A DNA stretch of 5,922 nucleotides, taken from positions 1 through 5,922 of the forward strand of contig JAKASC010000156.1 of assembly GCA_021828245.1 (NCBI GenBank), given 5' to 3'. The DNA is from Acidobacteriota bacterium (lineage in GTDB: Bacteria; Acidobacteriota; Terriglobia; UBA7540). This document shows positions 1 to 5,780 of this stretch, piece by piece. A model generated the notes under the pieces. The model searched no databases. It was given only the letters and a program-made list of their open reading frames with translations, and was not told the origin of the DNA. The position numbers were made by a program, and so were the translations under genes. Position 1 is the stretch's first letter, and every line of letters begins with the position of its first letter.

Positions 1-14
1 ATTATAGGGGGAAA

Positions 15-96
15 CGTGCCATCCGGCAACGACAGCAACCTTGAGCCGACGCGGGCGGGGCAAGGGAAGACCGTGCTTCGTGACGTTGCCGGCACG
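15..96. repeat. Imperfect inverted repeat able to fold as a three-way junction
   Basis: The outer arms are CGTGCC (15-20) with GGCACG (91-96). After a 4-base bulge (21-24) the pairing continues as GGCAACG (25-31) with CGTTGCC (84-90), giving 13 base pairs in all. Inside, CCTTG (39-43) pairs with CAAGG (61-65), with a further GCC/GGC pair (45-47/54-56). GAAG (66-69) pairs with CTTC (76-79) around a 6-base loop. Together this draws a three-way junction. I match it to no known riboswitch or RNA family, and the strand is undecided. It could be the edge of a structured RNA, a repeat element, or chance in GC-rich DNA. Frame 1 of the plus strand is also open from base 1 to a TAA at 106-108, so the end of an unseen gene is a competing reading. 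Confidence 0.35.
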
Positions 97-131
97 GCGG
101 CTACGTAAAGTCCCTCGTCCACGCGGACTAA

Positions 132-150
132 GAGGCGGAATCCACGCCTC
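132..150 (-). terminator. Weak intrinsic terminator-like hairpin after the S46 peptidase gene
   Basis: On the minus strand a 6-bp perfect stem, GAGGCG and CGCCTC, with a 7-base loop begins 8 bases past the TAA stop of the peptidase gene. It is followed by TTAG rather than a proper run of T, so termination would be weak or need help. Position and orientation suit the end of this transcript. Confidence 0.35.
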
Positions 151-158
151 CTGATGTC

Positions 159-2276
159 TTATGGCGAGGTGTTAGCCCTTTGTCCTTCCAGTTCGTTAGC
201 CAGCGCATCGGCATGATAGACGTGGCGCAGAGCTTCAATGATGGCCGTCGTATCCACGGCGACGGCGCGGTTTTGCTTCTCATCATAGACAAAGTCGCCT
301 GGTAGGCTCTCAATGTCCCCGTCAAAAATCAGTCCCACGAGATTGCCCCGCCGATTGATGACCGGCGAACCGGAATTGCCGCCAATGATGTCGCAGGTGC
401 TCACGAAGTCGTAAGGGGTTGAGAGTTTCAGGCGGCGTTTTGCCTGAAGAAATCGCTGTGGGAGGTTGAAGGGGTGCTTCAGTCCAAAGCTGTAGGCGCG
501 GTCATAGAGCCCGTAGAAGGTGGTAAAGGGAGGGGCGATCGTGCCGTTCATGGGATAGCCTTTCACCGTCCCGTAGGCTAGGCGAAGGGTGAAGGTCGCG
601 TCCGGATAAACGCTTTTCCCATACACGGCAAATCGAGCCTGGCCGAGCTTTTGTCCCGCGGCCGTCACAATGCTGTCCACGTGGTCGTCATACCATTTTT
701 GTTCTTGTAGAACGAAGGGCAGCAGCCGGCGAACGAACACGATGAGCGGGTCTTTGGAGGCAGCGACGGCGGCCTCGCCGCCTGAAAGCAGAGATTTTCG
801 GAAGGCCACGCTGGCGAGTTGGGTTCCCTGGATGGCGTGTTTTGCCGCCTCTTCGGGCGATTGGCCTTCGAGAGCCGCATGGACAAAAGGATCGTTGGGG
901 CCAAGCTCGGCCAGCGATTCCGACAGCGTATCCGCCAACAGCGCCTCCTCCATTTTCGGATAAACGGGCGCCGGCGACAAAAGCCGGAACCGCAGGGAAG
1001 GAAGTTGGGCGTCATGAAAGCCAGGCAGCCGGTCGGCGTCCGGCTTGCGGATTTGTTGGACATACAAGGCGATGGTCAGAGCTTGCTCGGCCAAAGGCGA
1101 AAATTCCAAGGAGCGGAATCGAAGCTGTTTCAGGTGGGCAGCATATTCCTTTTCGGCTTGCGCAATCTGAGCCCAAGCGTTTCCGTAGGCTGTCTCCCAG
1201 GCAGGATTGGCTGCCACGCGAGCCTTGAACGCCGCTTCCTGCCGCTCCTTGAGCGCCATCAATTCCGGGTCTTTTAATCCCTTCTCCATGCCCGTCAGCG
1301 CTTTAATAGAGTTGTCAATGAAAAAGATCATCTCGCTCGCCTCGCGGGCTTGCTCCGGACCCGCGGCAGAATAGTGTTCCAGCGCCGCTCGATGGCTTTT
1401 GAGCGATGCAAGGTCCAGCGGAAAGATTTGGTCGCGCAGCAACTTGAGTTGCGCCACCGTATCTTCGCGGTCCGTCCGGCCCGGATTGCCGGAGACAAAA
1501 ACCAACTGGCCTGGCTGGGCGCCTCGGCGGCTCCAATGGAAGTAATCGGCGCTGCTATCCACCGGCTTGCCGTGCTCGTAGAGGCGGAAAACGGCAAAGT
1601 CGAGGTCGTAACGCGGGTAGGTGAAGTTGTCCCAACTGCCGCCGAAAAAGGCAATCTGCTGGCCGGGGTCGAACACCAAGCGAATGTCCGTATATTTTTT
1701 GTAGCGGTAGAGCCAGTATTCGCCTCCGTCGTAAAGCGTGACCACATCGGAGCGCAGACCCGTCGCTTTCAAACTTTGGCGCTCGATGGCGGCAATTTCA
1801 GCGCGCCGGGCTTGGAGGGCTTGCACATCGCTCATGCCGGGCTTGACTGCCCCCTGAACCTTCGCGGTCACATTCTCCATCGAGACCAATTGGTCCACCT
1901 CCAAGCCCGGGCACTTCAACTCTTGAGCTTCGGTGGGTGCGTAAAAGCCTTCCTGGACGTAGTTGTGCTGCGCCGTCGAAAGCTTCTGCAACTCGCTCAG
2001 CGCAATGTGGTGGTTGGTCAAGACCAGTCCGTGCGGGCTCACAAACGAACCCGAGCCGCCGTTATTAAAGCGCAGACTCGAAAGACGGACATGATTCAGC
2101 CAGGCCTGGGTCGGCACAAAATCATACCGGGCTTTCCATTGTTGGAGCGGGGGATTATCAAACGTCCACATCCCTTCAGCGGCCCATAGCGGGCTTCGCC
2201 ACACGACCATCACGGCGCCCATGACGGCCAACAATCCGCCCAGGACCGCCCATCGTTGCCACCGACTCTTCTTCAT
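159..2276 (-). CDS. S46 family dipeptidyl-peptidase (DPP7/DPP11-like serine peptidase), exported
   Basis: This encodes a 705-aa serine exopeptidase of MEROPS family S46, which removes dipeptides from peptide N-termini, usually in the periplasm. Residues 1-33 form a Sec signal peptide (KK and R near the start, hydrophobic core about 10-26, cleavage near LWAA). The mature protein opens with EGMW, as is usual in the family. The chymotrypsin-like triad is visible: His90 in LTNHH, Asp226 in YPRYDLDF and Ser635 in GGNSGSP. Residues about 230-560 are the helical insertion that covers the active site. Gly653 lies 18 residues after the serine, where DPP7 enzymes have Gly and DPP11 enzymes have Arg, so DPP7-like specificity for hydrophobic P1 residues is inferred. 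The frame is open 28 codons further upstream, but I start at 2276: GGGAGGTG sits just before this ATG, the signal peptide begins here, and the promoter lies inside the longer version. Length is normal. The family call is firm; the specificity is inferred. Confidence 0.95.
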   Translation of the reverse strand: MKKSRWQRWAVLGGLLAVMGAVMVVWRSPLWAAEGMWTFDNPPLQQWKARYDFVPTQAWLNHVRLSSLRFNNGGSGSFVSPHGLVLTNHHIALSELQKLSTAQHNYVQEGFYAPTEAQELKCPGLEVDQLVSMENVTAKVQGAVKPGMSDVQALQARRAEIAAIERQSLKATGLRSDVVTLYDGGEYWLYRYKKYTDIRLVFDPGQQIAFFGGSWDNFTYPRYDLDFAVFRLYEHGKPVDSSADYFHWSRRGAQPGQLVFVSGNPGRTDREDTVAQLKLLRDQIFPLDLASLKSHRAALEHYSAAGPEQAREASEMIFFIDNSIKALTGMEKGLKDPELMALKERQEAAFKARVAANPAWETAYGNAWAQIAQAEKEYAAHLKQLRFRSLEFSPLAEQALTIALYVQQIRKPDADRLPGFHDAQLPSLRFRLLSPAPVYPKMEEALLADTLSESLAELGPNDPFVHAALEGQSPEEAAKHAIQGTQLASVAFRKSLLSGGEAAVAASKDPLIVFVRRLLPFVLQEQKWYDDHVDSIVTAAGQKLGQARFAVYGKSVYPDATFTLRLAYGTVKGYPMNGTIAPPFTTFYGLYDRAYSFGLKHPFNLPQRFLQAKRRLKLSTPYDFVSTCDIIGGNSGSPVINRRGNLVGLIFDGDIESLPGDFVYDEKQNRAVAVDTTAIIEALRHVYHADALANELEGQRANTSP

Positions 2277-2279
2277 GCT

Positions 2280-2287
2280 CACCTCCC
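2280..2287 (-). promoter_or_regulatory. Strong ribosome binding site deciding the S46 peptidase start
   Basis: The minus strand reads GGGAGGTGAGC followed by ATG, so the GGAGG core is 5 bases from the start codon at 2276. It fixes the start 28 codons inside the longest open frame. Confidence 0.85.
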
Positions 2288-2319
2288 GATAGCTTCGCAC
2301 TTGCTCGACTTGCTCCATG

Positions 2320-2348
2320 AGCCTAGCGAGGCGGCTTCCCGTTGTCAA
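2320..2348 (-). promoter_or_regulatory. Sigma-70-type promoter for the S46 peptidase gene
   Basis: On the minus strand a perfect TTGACA -35 box (2343-2348) is followed by a 17-base spacer and TAGGCT (2320-2325), which matches three of six -10 consensus positions including the first two and the last. Transcription would start near 2313, leaving a leader of roughly 37 bases before the ATG at 2276. This places the promoter inside the longest open reading frame and argues against the upstream start. Confidence 0.65.
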
Positions 2349-2413
2349 TGACGCCAACACGCCTTTCTGCGACGGCGGTCGAGCCCGGATGGAGCTTAGC
2401 CCCAGAGACTCCT

Positions 2414-2444
2414 TTCGAGGGCCAAACCGCCGGTCTGTTATGAT
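2414..2444 (+). promoter_or_regulatory. Candidate extended -10 promoter for the radical SAM/ATP-grasp operon
   Basis: TATGAT at 2439-2444 is preceded by TGT, giving an extended -10 motif (TGnTATGAT). The only -35 candidate is a poor TTCGAG at 2414-2419 with a long 19-base spacer, which an extended -10 can tolerate. It lies back to back with the S46 promoter, about 70 bases away, and about 35 bases before the first possible start codon. Confidence 0.45.
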
Positions 2445-2456
2445 AGATAAACGAGT

Positions 2457-2463
2457 GGGAGGA
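2457..2463 (+). promoter_or_regulatory. Ribosome binding site of the radical SAM gene
   Basis: GGGAGGA ends 14 bases before the ATG at 2478, which is a long spacing. A second, shorter motif, GAGG at 2486-2489, lies 3 bases before the ATG at 2493. The two starts differ by five codons (MESRP), and neither is decisive. Confidence 0.5.
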
Positions 2464-2477
2464 AACGAACGCCTATC

Positions 2478-3911
2478 ATGGAATCGAGGCCAATGAAGGT
2501 TCTTCTCATTTCGACCTATGAGCTGGGGCGACAGCCGTGGGGCTTAGCCTCGCCGCGGGCGTGGCTGACCCGAGCGGGAGCGTCGGTTACCTGCCTCGAT
2601 CTTTCGCGCCAGCCCTTGGCCGAGCAAGCTGTGGCGTGCGCCGACTTCATTGCCTTTTACATTCCCATGCACACCGCCACGCGGCTGGCGCTGGAGGTGT
2701 TGCCGCGCATTCGCAAGCTGAATTCCCACGCCCACCTCTGCTTTTATGGTCTCTATGCGCCGGTCAACGAGGCGTATCTGCGCCGGCTTGGGGCGGAAAT
2801 CATTTTGGGCGGCGAGTTTGAAGCGGGCTTGCTCTCCGCGGTCGAGCGGTTGGCCCGCAGCGAACCCTCCGATCAGAGGGAGCCGGTGATTTCTCTTGCG
2901 CGTCAAGCCTTCCTACCGCCAGACCGCCAGGACCTTCCGCCGCTTGCCCAATACGCCCGGCTGATTTACCCCGACGGCTCATTCCGCATCACCGGTTACA
3001 CCGAGGCCAGTCGAGGCTGCAAGCATCTTTGCCGCCATTGTCCGATTGTGCCCGTCTATCACGGCGTGTTTCGAATCATCCAGCCCGAGGTGGTGTTGGA
3101 AGATATCCGCCGGCAGGTCGCCGTCGGCGCCGAGCACATTACTTTTGGCGATCCCGATTTCTTTAATGGAATTCGTCATGCCATCCGATTGGTCCAGTCG
3201 CTGCACCAGGAGTTCCCGAAGCTAACTTACGACGTCACCATCAAAATCGAGCATTTGCTCCGCCATGCCGAACATCTTCGGACATTGCGCGAAACCGGCT
3301 GCGTGTTCATCACCAGCGCGGCCGAGTCCGTGGAAGATGAAGTTCTCCGCAAGCTTGCGAAAGGCCACACCTACGCCGACTTTGCCGCCGCCGTGATCCT
3401 GTGCCGAGAGGCCGGCTTGACGTTAGCGCCGACCTTTGTAGCCTTCAACCCATGGACCACCTTGGACGGTTACCGAACCCTGCTCGCGCGCCTCGCCGAG
3501 CTGGGTCTCATTGAGCAAGTGGCGCCCATTCAATTGGCGATTCGGCTGCTGATTCCCGCCGGTTCGCGCCTGTTGGAGCTTCAAGAGATTCGGAACGTCG
3601 TCGGGCCTTTCGATGAGTCTGCGCTCGTCTATCCGTGGGCGCATCCCGACCCGCGCGTGGACGCCTTGGGCCAGGAGGTGCTCGAGACCGTTCTCAGAGG
3701 AGTGGAGCGAAATCTCAGCCGAGGGGAAATCTTCGAGCACGTGTGGCTGTGTGCACACGGCGCTCTGGGCCTCTCCGCACCGCCCTTGCCCGACACCCGC
3801 GACCGCGTGGCGCTGGCCGCTGTCCCATACTTAACCGAGCCGTGGTACTGCTGAGCGGAACCGACCGGGAGCCAGTTGGCTCCCTCACAACCAGCGGAAG
3901 CCCAGGTCTAA
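2478..3911 (+). CDS. CUAEP-tail radical SAM selenoprotein with in-frame UGA as Sec459
   Basis: This is a radical SAM enzyme of 477 aa when UGA 3852-3854 is read as selenocysteine; taken as a stop it would be 458 aa. Residues about 7-125 form a Rossmann-like domain resembling the cobalamin-binding domain of B12-type radical SAM proteins (GLYAP about 91-95, GGEFE 111-115). It lacks the DxHxxG motif of base-off cobalamin binding. The 4Fe-4S/SAM motif is CKHLCRHC, with Cys181, Cys185 and Cys188, followed by a TIM-barrel-like region (GAEHITFGDPDF 217-228, TSAAES 279-284). After the UGA the frame reads Ala-Glu-Pro and 15 more residues to TAA, so Cys458-Sec459-Ala-Glu-Pro matches the CUAEP/CCAEP-tail radical SAM (seleno)protein family. 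A SECIS-like hairpin follows the UGA, and read-through leaves only 4 bases before the ATP-grasp gene. The adjacent Cys-Sec could form a redox-active selenenylsulfide. The reaction and substrate are unknown. ATG 2493 is an alternative start, giving 472 aa and the N-terminus MKVLLISTYELG. Confidence 0.88.
3852..3854 (+). other. In-frame UGA codon, predicted selenocysteine insertion (Sec459)
   Basis: TGA follows codons for Trp-Tyr-Cys and precedes GCG GAA CCG (Ala-Glu-Pro). The family tail is written CUAEP, or CCAEP where Cys replaces Sec, so the codon is in the expected place. Its use as Sec requires SelA, SelB, SelC and SelD encoded elsewhere in the genome. Confidence 0.85.
3867..3884 (+). promoter_or_regulatory. 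Bacterial SECIS-like hairpin just downstream of the UGA
   Basis: GGGAGCC (3867-3873) pairs perfectly with GGCTCCC (3878-3884) around an AGTT tetraloop. Twelve bases separate the UGA from the stem. The loop G (3875) is the second loop base and lies 21 bases after the UGA; counting the U of UGA as 1 it is base 24, next to the critical G23-U24 of the E. coli fdhF SECIS. A G in the first two loop positions and a short spacing from the UGA are the usual bacterial SECIS features. No T-run follows, so a terminator is unlikely. The hairpin also encodes part of the protein tail. Confidence 0.75.
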
Positions 3912-3915
3912 GCAG

Positions 3916-5244
3916 ATGACGCACGTGAGAGAGGAAATCTCGTTCGGACTCTCTGAGCGGGGCAAGCGCGGCAGCTTGCTGCTGCTCACCACCACCACCG
4001 GCTACCAAACCCGTCAATTTGTAGAAGCGGCCCAAAAGACCGGCGTGAGTGTGGTTTTGGGGTCGGATCGTTGTCATCGCTTGGCGGATCCCTGGCGCGA
4101 TGGCGCGCTACCGCTCAAATTTGAAAATCCTGATGAATCGGCCGCCAAAATTGTGGACTTCACCCGGGGCGTTCCCCTGGCGGGCATCGTGGCCCTAGGC
4201 GATTGCACGCCGCCGACGGCGGCTCGTGCCGCCCGCGCCCTAGGATTGCCGTTCCATTCGCCGCATGCTGCCGACACCTGCCGGGACAAATACCTCTCTC
4301 GCTGCCGACTCGCCGAAGCCGGATTGAAGATTCCGGCTTTTATCCGTTATCCAGGAGACGCCAACCCGCGCGACCTCCTGTCATCGGGTTCTCCGCCCGT
4401 CGGTTATCCCTGCGTGCTGAAACCGTTGGCGCTTTCGGCCAGCCGCGGAGTGATTCGCGCCGATAATCCCGAACAATTCATCAGGGCGTTCGACCGCATC
4501 CGCAAGCTCCTTAGCTCCCCTGAAGTGCGGGTTTCACGGCAACCAGCGCATTGCTTTATCCAAGTTGAGGAATATATTGAGGGCGAAGAGTTTGCCATCG
4601 AGGCTGTGGTTGAGCACGGGCGATTGCGGCTTTTGGCTATTTTTGACAAGCCCGACCCGCTTGAGGGCCCCACGTTTGCGGAAACCATCTACGTGACCCC
4701 GTCGCGGCTGAGCTTGGCCGCGCAGCAGAAGATAGCAGACACGCTGGCGGGTGCCGCGTGGGCGCTCGGCCTCGACCACGGTCCGGTACACGCGGAAGTT
4801 CGGCTGAACGCGCGGGGCGCCTGGATCCTCGAAGTCGCCGCGCGGCCGATTGGCGGCCTTTGCGCCCGCGCCTTGCGCCTGCAGTCGGCAAAGTTCGACC
4901 GCTCCCTGACGCTGGAAGAATTACTCATCCGCCTGGCGCTCGACGAAGATGTTCACGATGCCGAGCGCGAAGCCGCCGCCTCCGGCGTGATGATGATTCC
5001 GGTGTTGGAAGAGGGAATTCTGGAACGGGTGGAAGGAGTCGAGGAAGCCAAGGCCCTTGCCGGAATCGAGGAAATCATTCTCACCTCGCGGCCCGCCGAT
5101 AAGCTGGTGCCTTGGCCGGAAGGCTCCAGCTATCCGGGGTTCATTTTTGCACGCGGCGATTCACCGGAATTCGTTGAGCAGGCTCTACGCCAGGCTCAGG
5201 CGCAACTTCGCTTCGTCGTAACGCCCGCGCTCGCGGTCATTTGA
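3916..5244 (+). CDS. ATP-grasp domain protein (carboxylate-amine ligase-like), partner of the radical SAM selenoprotein
   Basis: This encodes a 442-aa cytoplasmic protein of the ATP-grasp superfamily, whose members couple ATP hydrolysis via an acyl-phosphate to amide or similar bond formation. Residues about 19-120 form the N-terminal Rossmann-like subdomain (LLLLTTTTGYQTRQFVEA, then AGIVALGDC). Residues 122-360 hold the ATP-grasp core: Lys125 in RDKYLSR, Lys169 in PCVLKP, the adenine-hinge region VEEYIEGEEFAIE (217-229), and the metal-binding segments HAEVRLN (Glu294) and LEVAARPIGG (Glu306, Arg310). Residues about 355-442 make a small C-terminal domain. The layout recalls BacD-type amino acid ligases and related unassigned proteins; no substrate can be read from it. 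The ATG lies 4 bases after the TAA of the Sec-extended radical SAM gene with only a weak AGG nearby, which suggests translational coupling. The first 18 residues precede the recognisable domain, but no better start is seen. The superfamily call is firm; the function is open. Confidence 0.92.
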   Translation: MTHVREEISFGLSERGKRGSLLLLTTTTGYQTRQFVEAAQKTGVSVVLGSDRCHRLADPWRDGALPLKFENPDESAAKIVDFTRGVPLAGIVALGDCTPPTAARAARALGLPFHSPHAADTCRDKYLSRCRLAEAGLKIPAFIRYPGDANPRDLLSSGSPPVGYPCVLKPLALSASRGVIRADNPEQFIRAFDRIRKLLSSPEVRVSRQPAHCFIQVEEYIEGEEFAIEAVVEHGRLRLLAIFDKPDPLEGPTFAETIYVTPSRLSLAAQQKIADTLAGAAWALGLDHGPVHAEVRLNARGAWILEVAARPIGGLCARALRLQSAKFDRSLTLEELLIRLALDEDVHDAEREAAASGVMMIPVLEEGILERVEGVEEAKALAGIEEIILTSRPADKLVPWPEGSSYPGFIFARGDSPEFVEQALRQAQAQLRFVVTPALAVI

Positions 5245-5250
5245 AACGAT

Positions 5251-5270
5251 GCGTTCACGGCAGAGAACGC
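5251..5270 (+). terminator. Possible weak terminator hairpin between convergent genes
   Basis: GCGTTC (5251-5256) pairs with GAACGC (5265-5270) around an 8-base loop, starting 6 bases after the ATP-grasp stop. No T-run follows. The rest of the 116-base convergent gap (5245-5360) is GC-rich, with only short chance-level pairings such as GCGGCC/GGCCGC (5321-5326/5350-5355), and I see no gene there. Confidence 0.25.
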
Positions 5271-5360
5271 TGCGCTCTCGCTCCGCCGCGCGACGAAGCG
5301 GTTCGCCACGTTACGCTCTAGCGGCCGGGCTGCGCGGAGGATCCTGGCGGGCCGCACCGT

Positions 5361-5642
5361 TCAGCCTTTTTTCCGTGGGGGAACGTAACCGGGGGGAAGC
5401 GCGGCGCCCTCGCCAAAGAAAAACTGCTCCATTTGGCTGGCGATCAGTTCTTGCGCCTCTTTGGTGGAAGGATTGAGGCGATACTCGTTAATAATCATCT
5501 TGAGGTGTTCGAGCCACAGCTTCCAGGCTTCTTGCGAGACGTTTTGATAAATCCGCTCGCCCAACTCGCCCGGCCAGGGAGGCTCCTCGAGCCCAGGAAG
5601 TTCACGACCGAATTTCACGCATTGCACCATTCGCACAGCCAC
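5361..5642 (-). CDS. yggX: Probable Fe(2+)-trafficking / oxidative damage protection protein YggX
   Basis: This 93-aa protein belongs to the YggX family, small cytoplasmic proteins linked in enterobacteria to protection of iron-sulfur clusters and handling of labile iron under oxidative stress. It aligns along its whole length with E. coli YggX, including the conserved N-terminal cysteine (Cys8 here), the PGELGERIY core (24-32), the QEAWKLW segment (37-43), INEYRLN (51-57) and the acidic/aromatic MEQFFFGEG stretch with a GY.P tail. Size is typical (about 90 aa). I start at GTG 5642 because GGGAGG ends 6 bases before it; the first ATG (5630, Met5) would be 18 bases from that motif, though the conserved sequence begins near there. 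A perfect TATAAT lies upstream, so it probably has its own promoter despite following the ComM-like gene on the same strand. It converges on the ATP-grasp gene. Confidence 0.93.
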   Translation of the reverse strand: MAVRMVQCVKFGRELPGLEEPPWPGELGERIYQNVSQEAWKLWLEHLKMIINEYRLNPSTKEAQELIASQMEQFFFGEGAALPPGYVPPRKKG

Positions 5643-5648
5643 GGAGGA

Positions 5649-5654
5649 CCTCCC
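5649..5654 (-). promoter_or_regulatory. Ribosome binding site supporting the GTG start of yggX
   Basis: The minus strand reads GGGAGGTCCTCC followed by GTG, so the GGAGG core sits 6 bases from the GTG at 5642. Spacing to the internal ATG at 5630 would be 18 bases, too long. The motif is part of a small palindrome, GGAGGTCCTCC, too tight to fold as a hairpin. Confidence 0.65.
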
Positions 5655-5717
5655 TCTCTCTTGGAACCCATCGCTTGCCGAAACAGGGCAGGCAGCTTCG
5701 CTCAGCCTTCACCCGAC

Positions 5718-5723
5718 ATTATA
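5718..5723 (-). promoter_or_regulatory. -10 box of a probable yggX promoter
   Basis: A perfect TATAAT occurs on the minus strand in an AT-rich patch (TTTTACGATATAAT), unlike the GC-rich surroundings. No good -35 hexamer lies 16-18 bases upstream (AGGAAG and GGAAGC are the nearest). Transcription would start near 5711, leaving a leader of about 70 bases. It lies between the ComM-like stop and the yggX start. Confidence 0.5.
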
Positions 5724-5780
5724 TCGTAAAACGAGACGCCGCTTCCTTGCCGTTCGAGCGTCCGTGTCAGCTTGATGGGA

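Noticed and set aside
15..96. Integron attC site
   Set aside because: The arms lack the RYYYAAC/GTTRRRY core pair, and no integrase or cassette genes are visible.
1..108. C-terminus of a plus-strand gene entering from the left (35 codons to TAA at 106-108)
   Set aside because: The frame is short and I do not recognise the peptide. The same bases form extensive complementary pairing, so I annotate the structure instead; sequence to the left would settle it.
1350..2189. 279-aa open frame on the plus strand opposite the S46 gene
   Set aside because: It is entirely antisense to a well-supported conserved gene, its translation resembles no family I know, and the other frames here are also open because of GC-rich codon use.
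2277..2360. Upstream 28-codon extension of the S46 peptidase (start at 2360)
   Set aside because: The extension would put charged residues before the signal peptide, has no RBS I can see, and contains the -10/-35 promoter. A strong RBS precedes the ATG at 2276.
3852..3854. TGA read as the ordinary stop of the radical SAM gene (458 aa)
   Set aside because: The sequence after the TGA encodes the family's Ala-Glu-Pro tail, a SECIS-like hairpin follows, and read-through makes the operon spacing tight. All three would be coincidences under this reading.
3867..3884. The same hairpin taken as an intrinsic terminator between the radical SAM and ATP-grasp genes
   Set aside because: The stem is followed by TCACAACC, with no T-run, and the next gene starts 31 bases later on the same strand. 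The position relative to the UGA fits SECIS better.
5242..5385. Possible second Sec read-through: after the ATP-grasp TGA the frame stays open about 47 codons
   Set aside because: The extension is Arg/Ala-rich and low in complexity, as expected for GC-rich DNA, and overlaps the antisense 3' end of yggX. No Sec-family motif or convincing SECIS follows.
5735..5762. Hairpin GACGC/GCGTC followed by TCGTTTT on the minus strand as terminator of the ComM-like gene
   Set aside because: There are only 5 base pairs with an 18-base loop, and the T-run overlaps the yggX promoter region; too weak to list as a feature.
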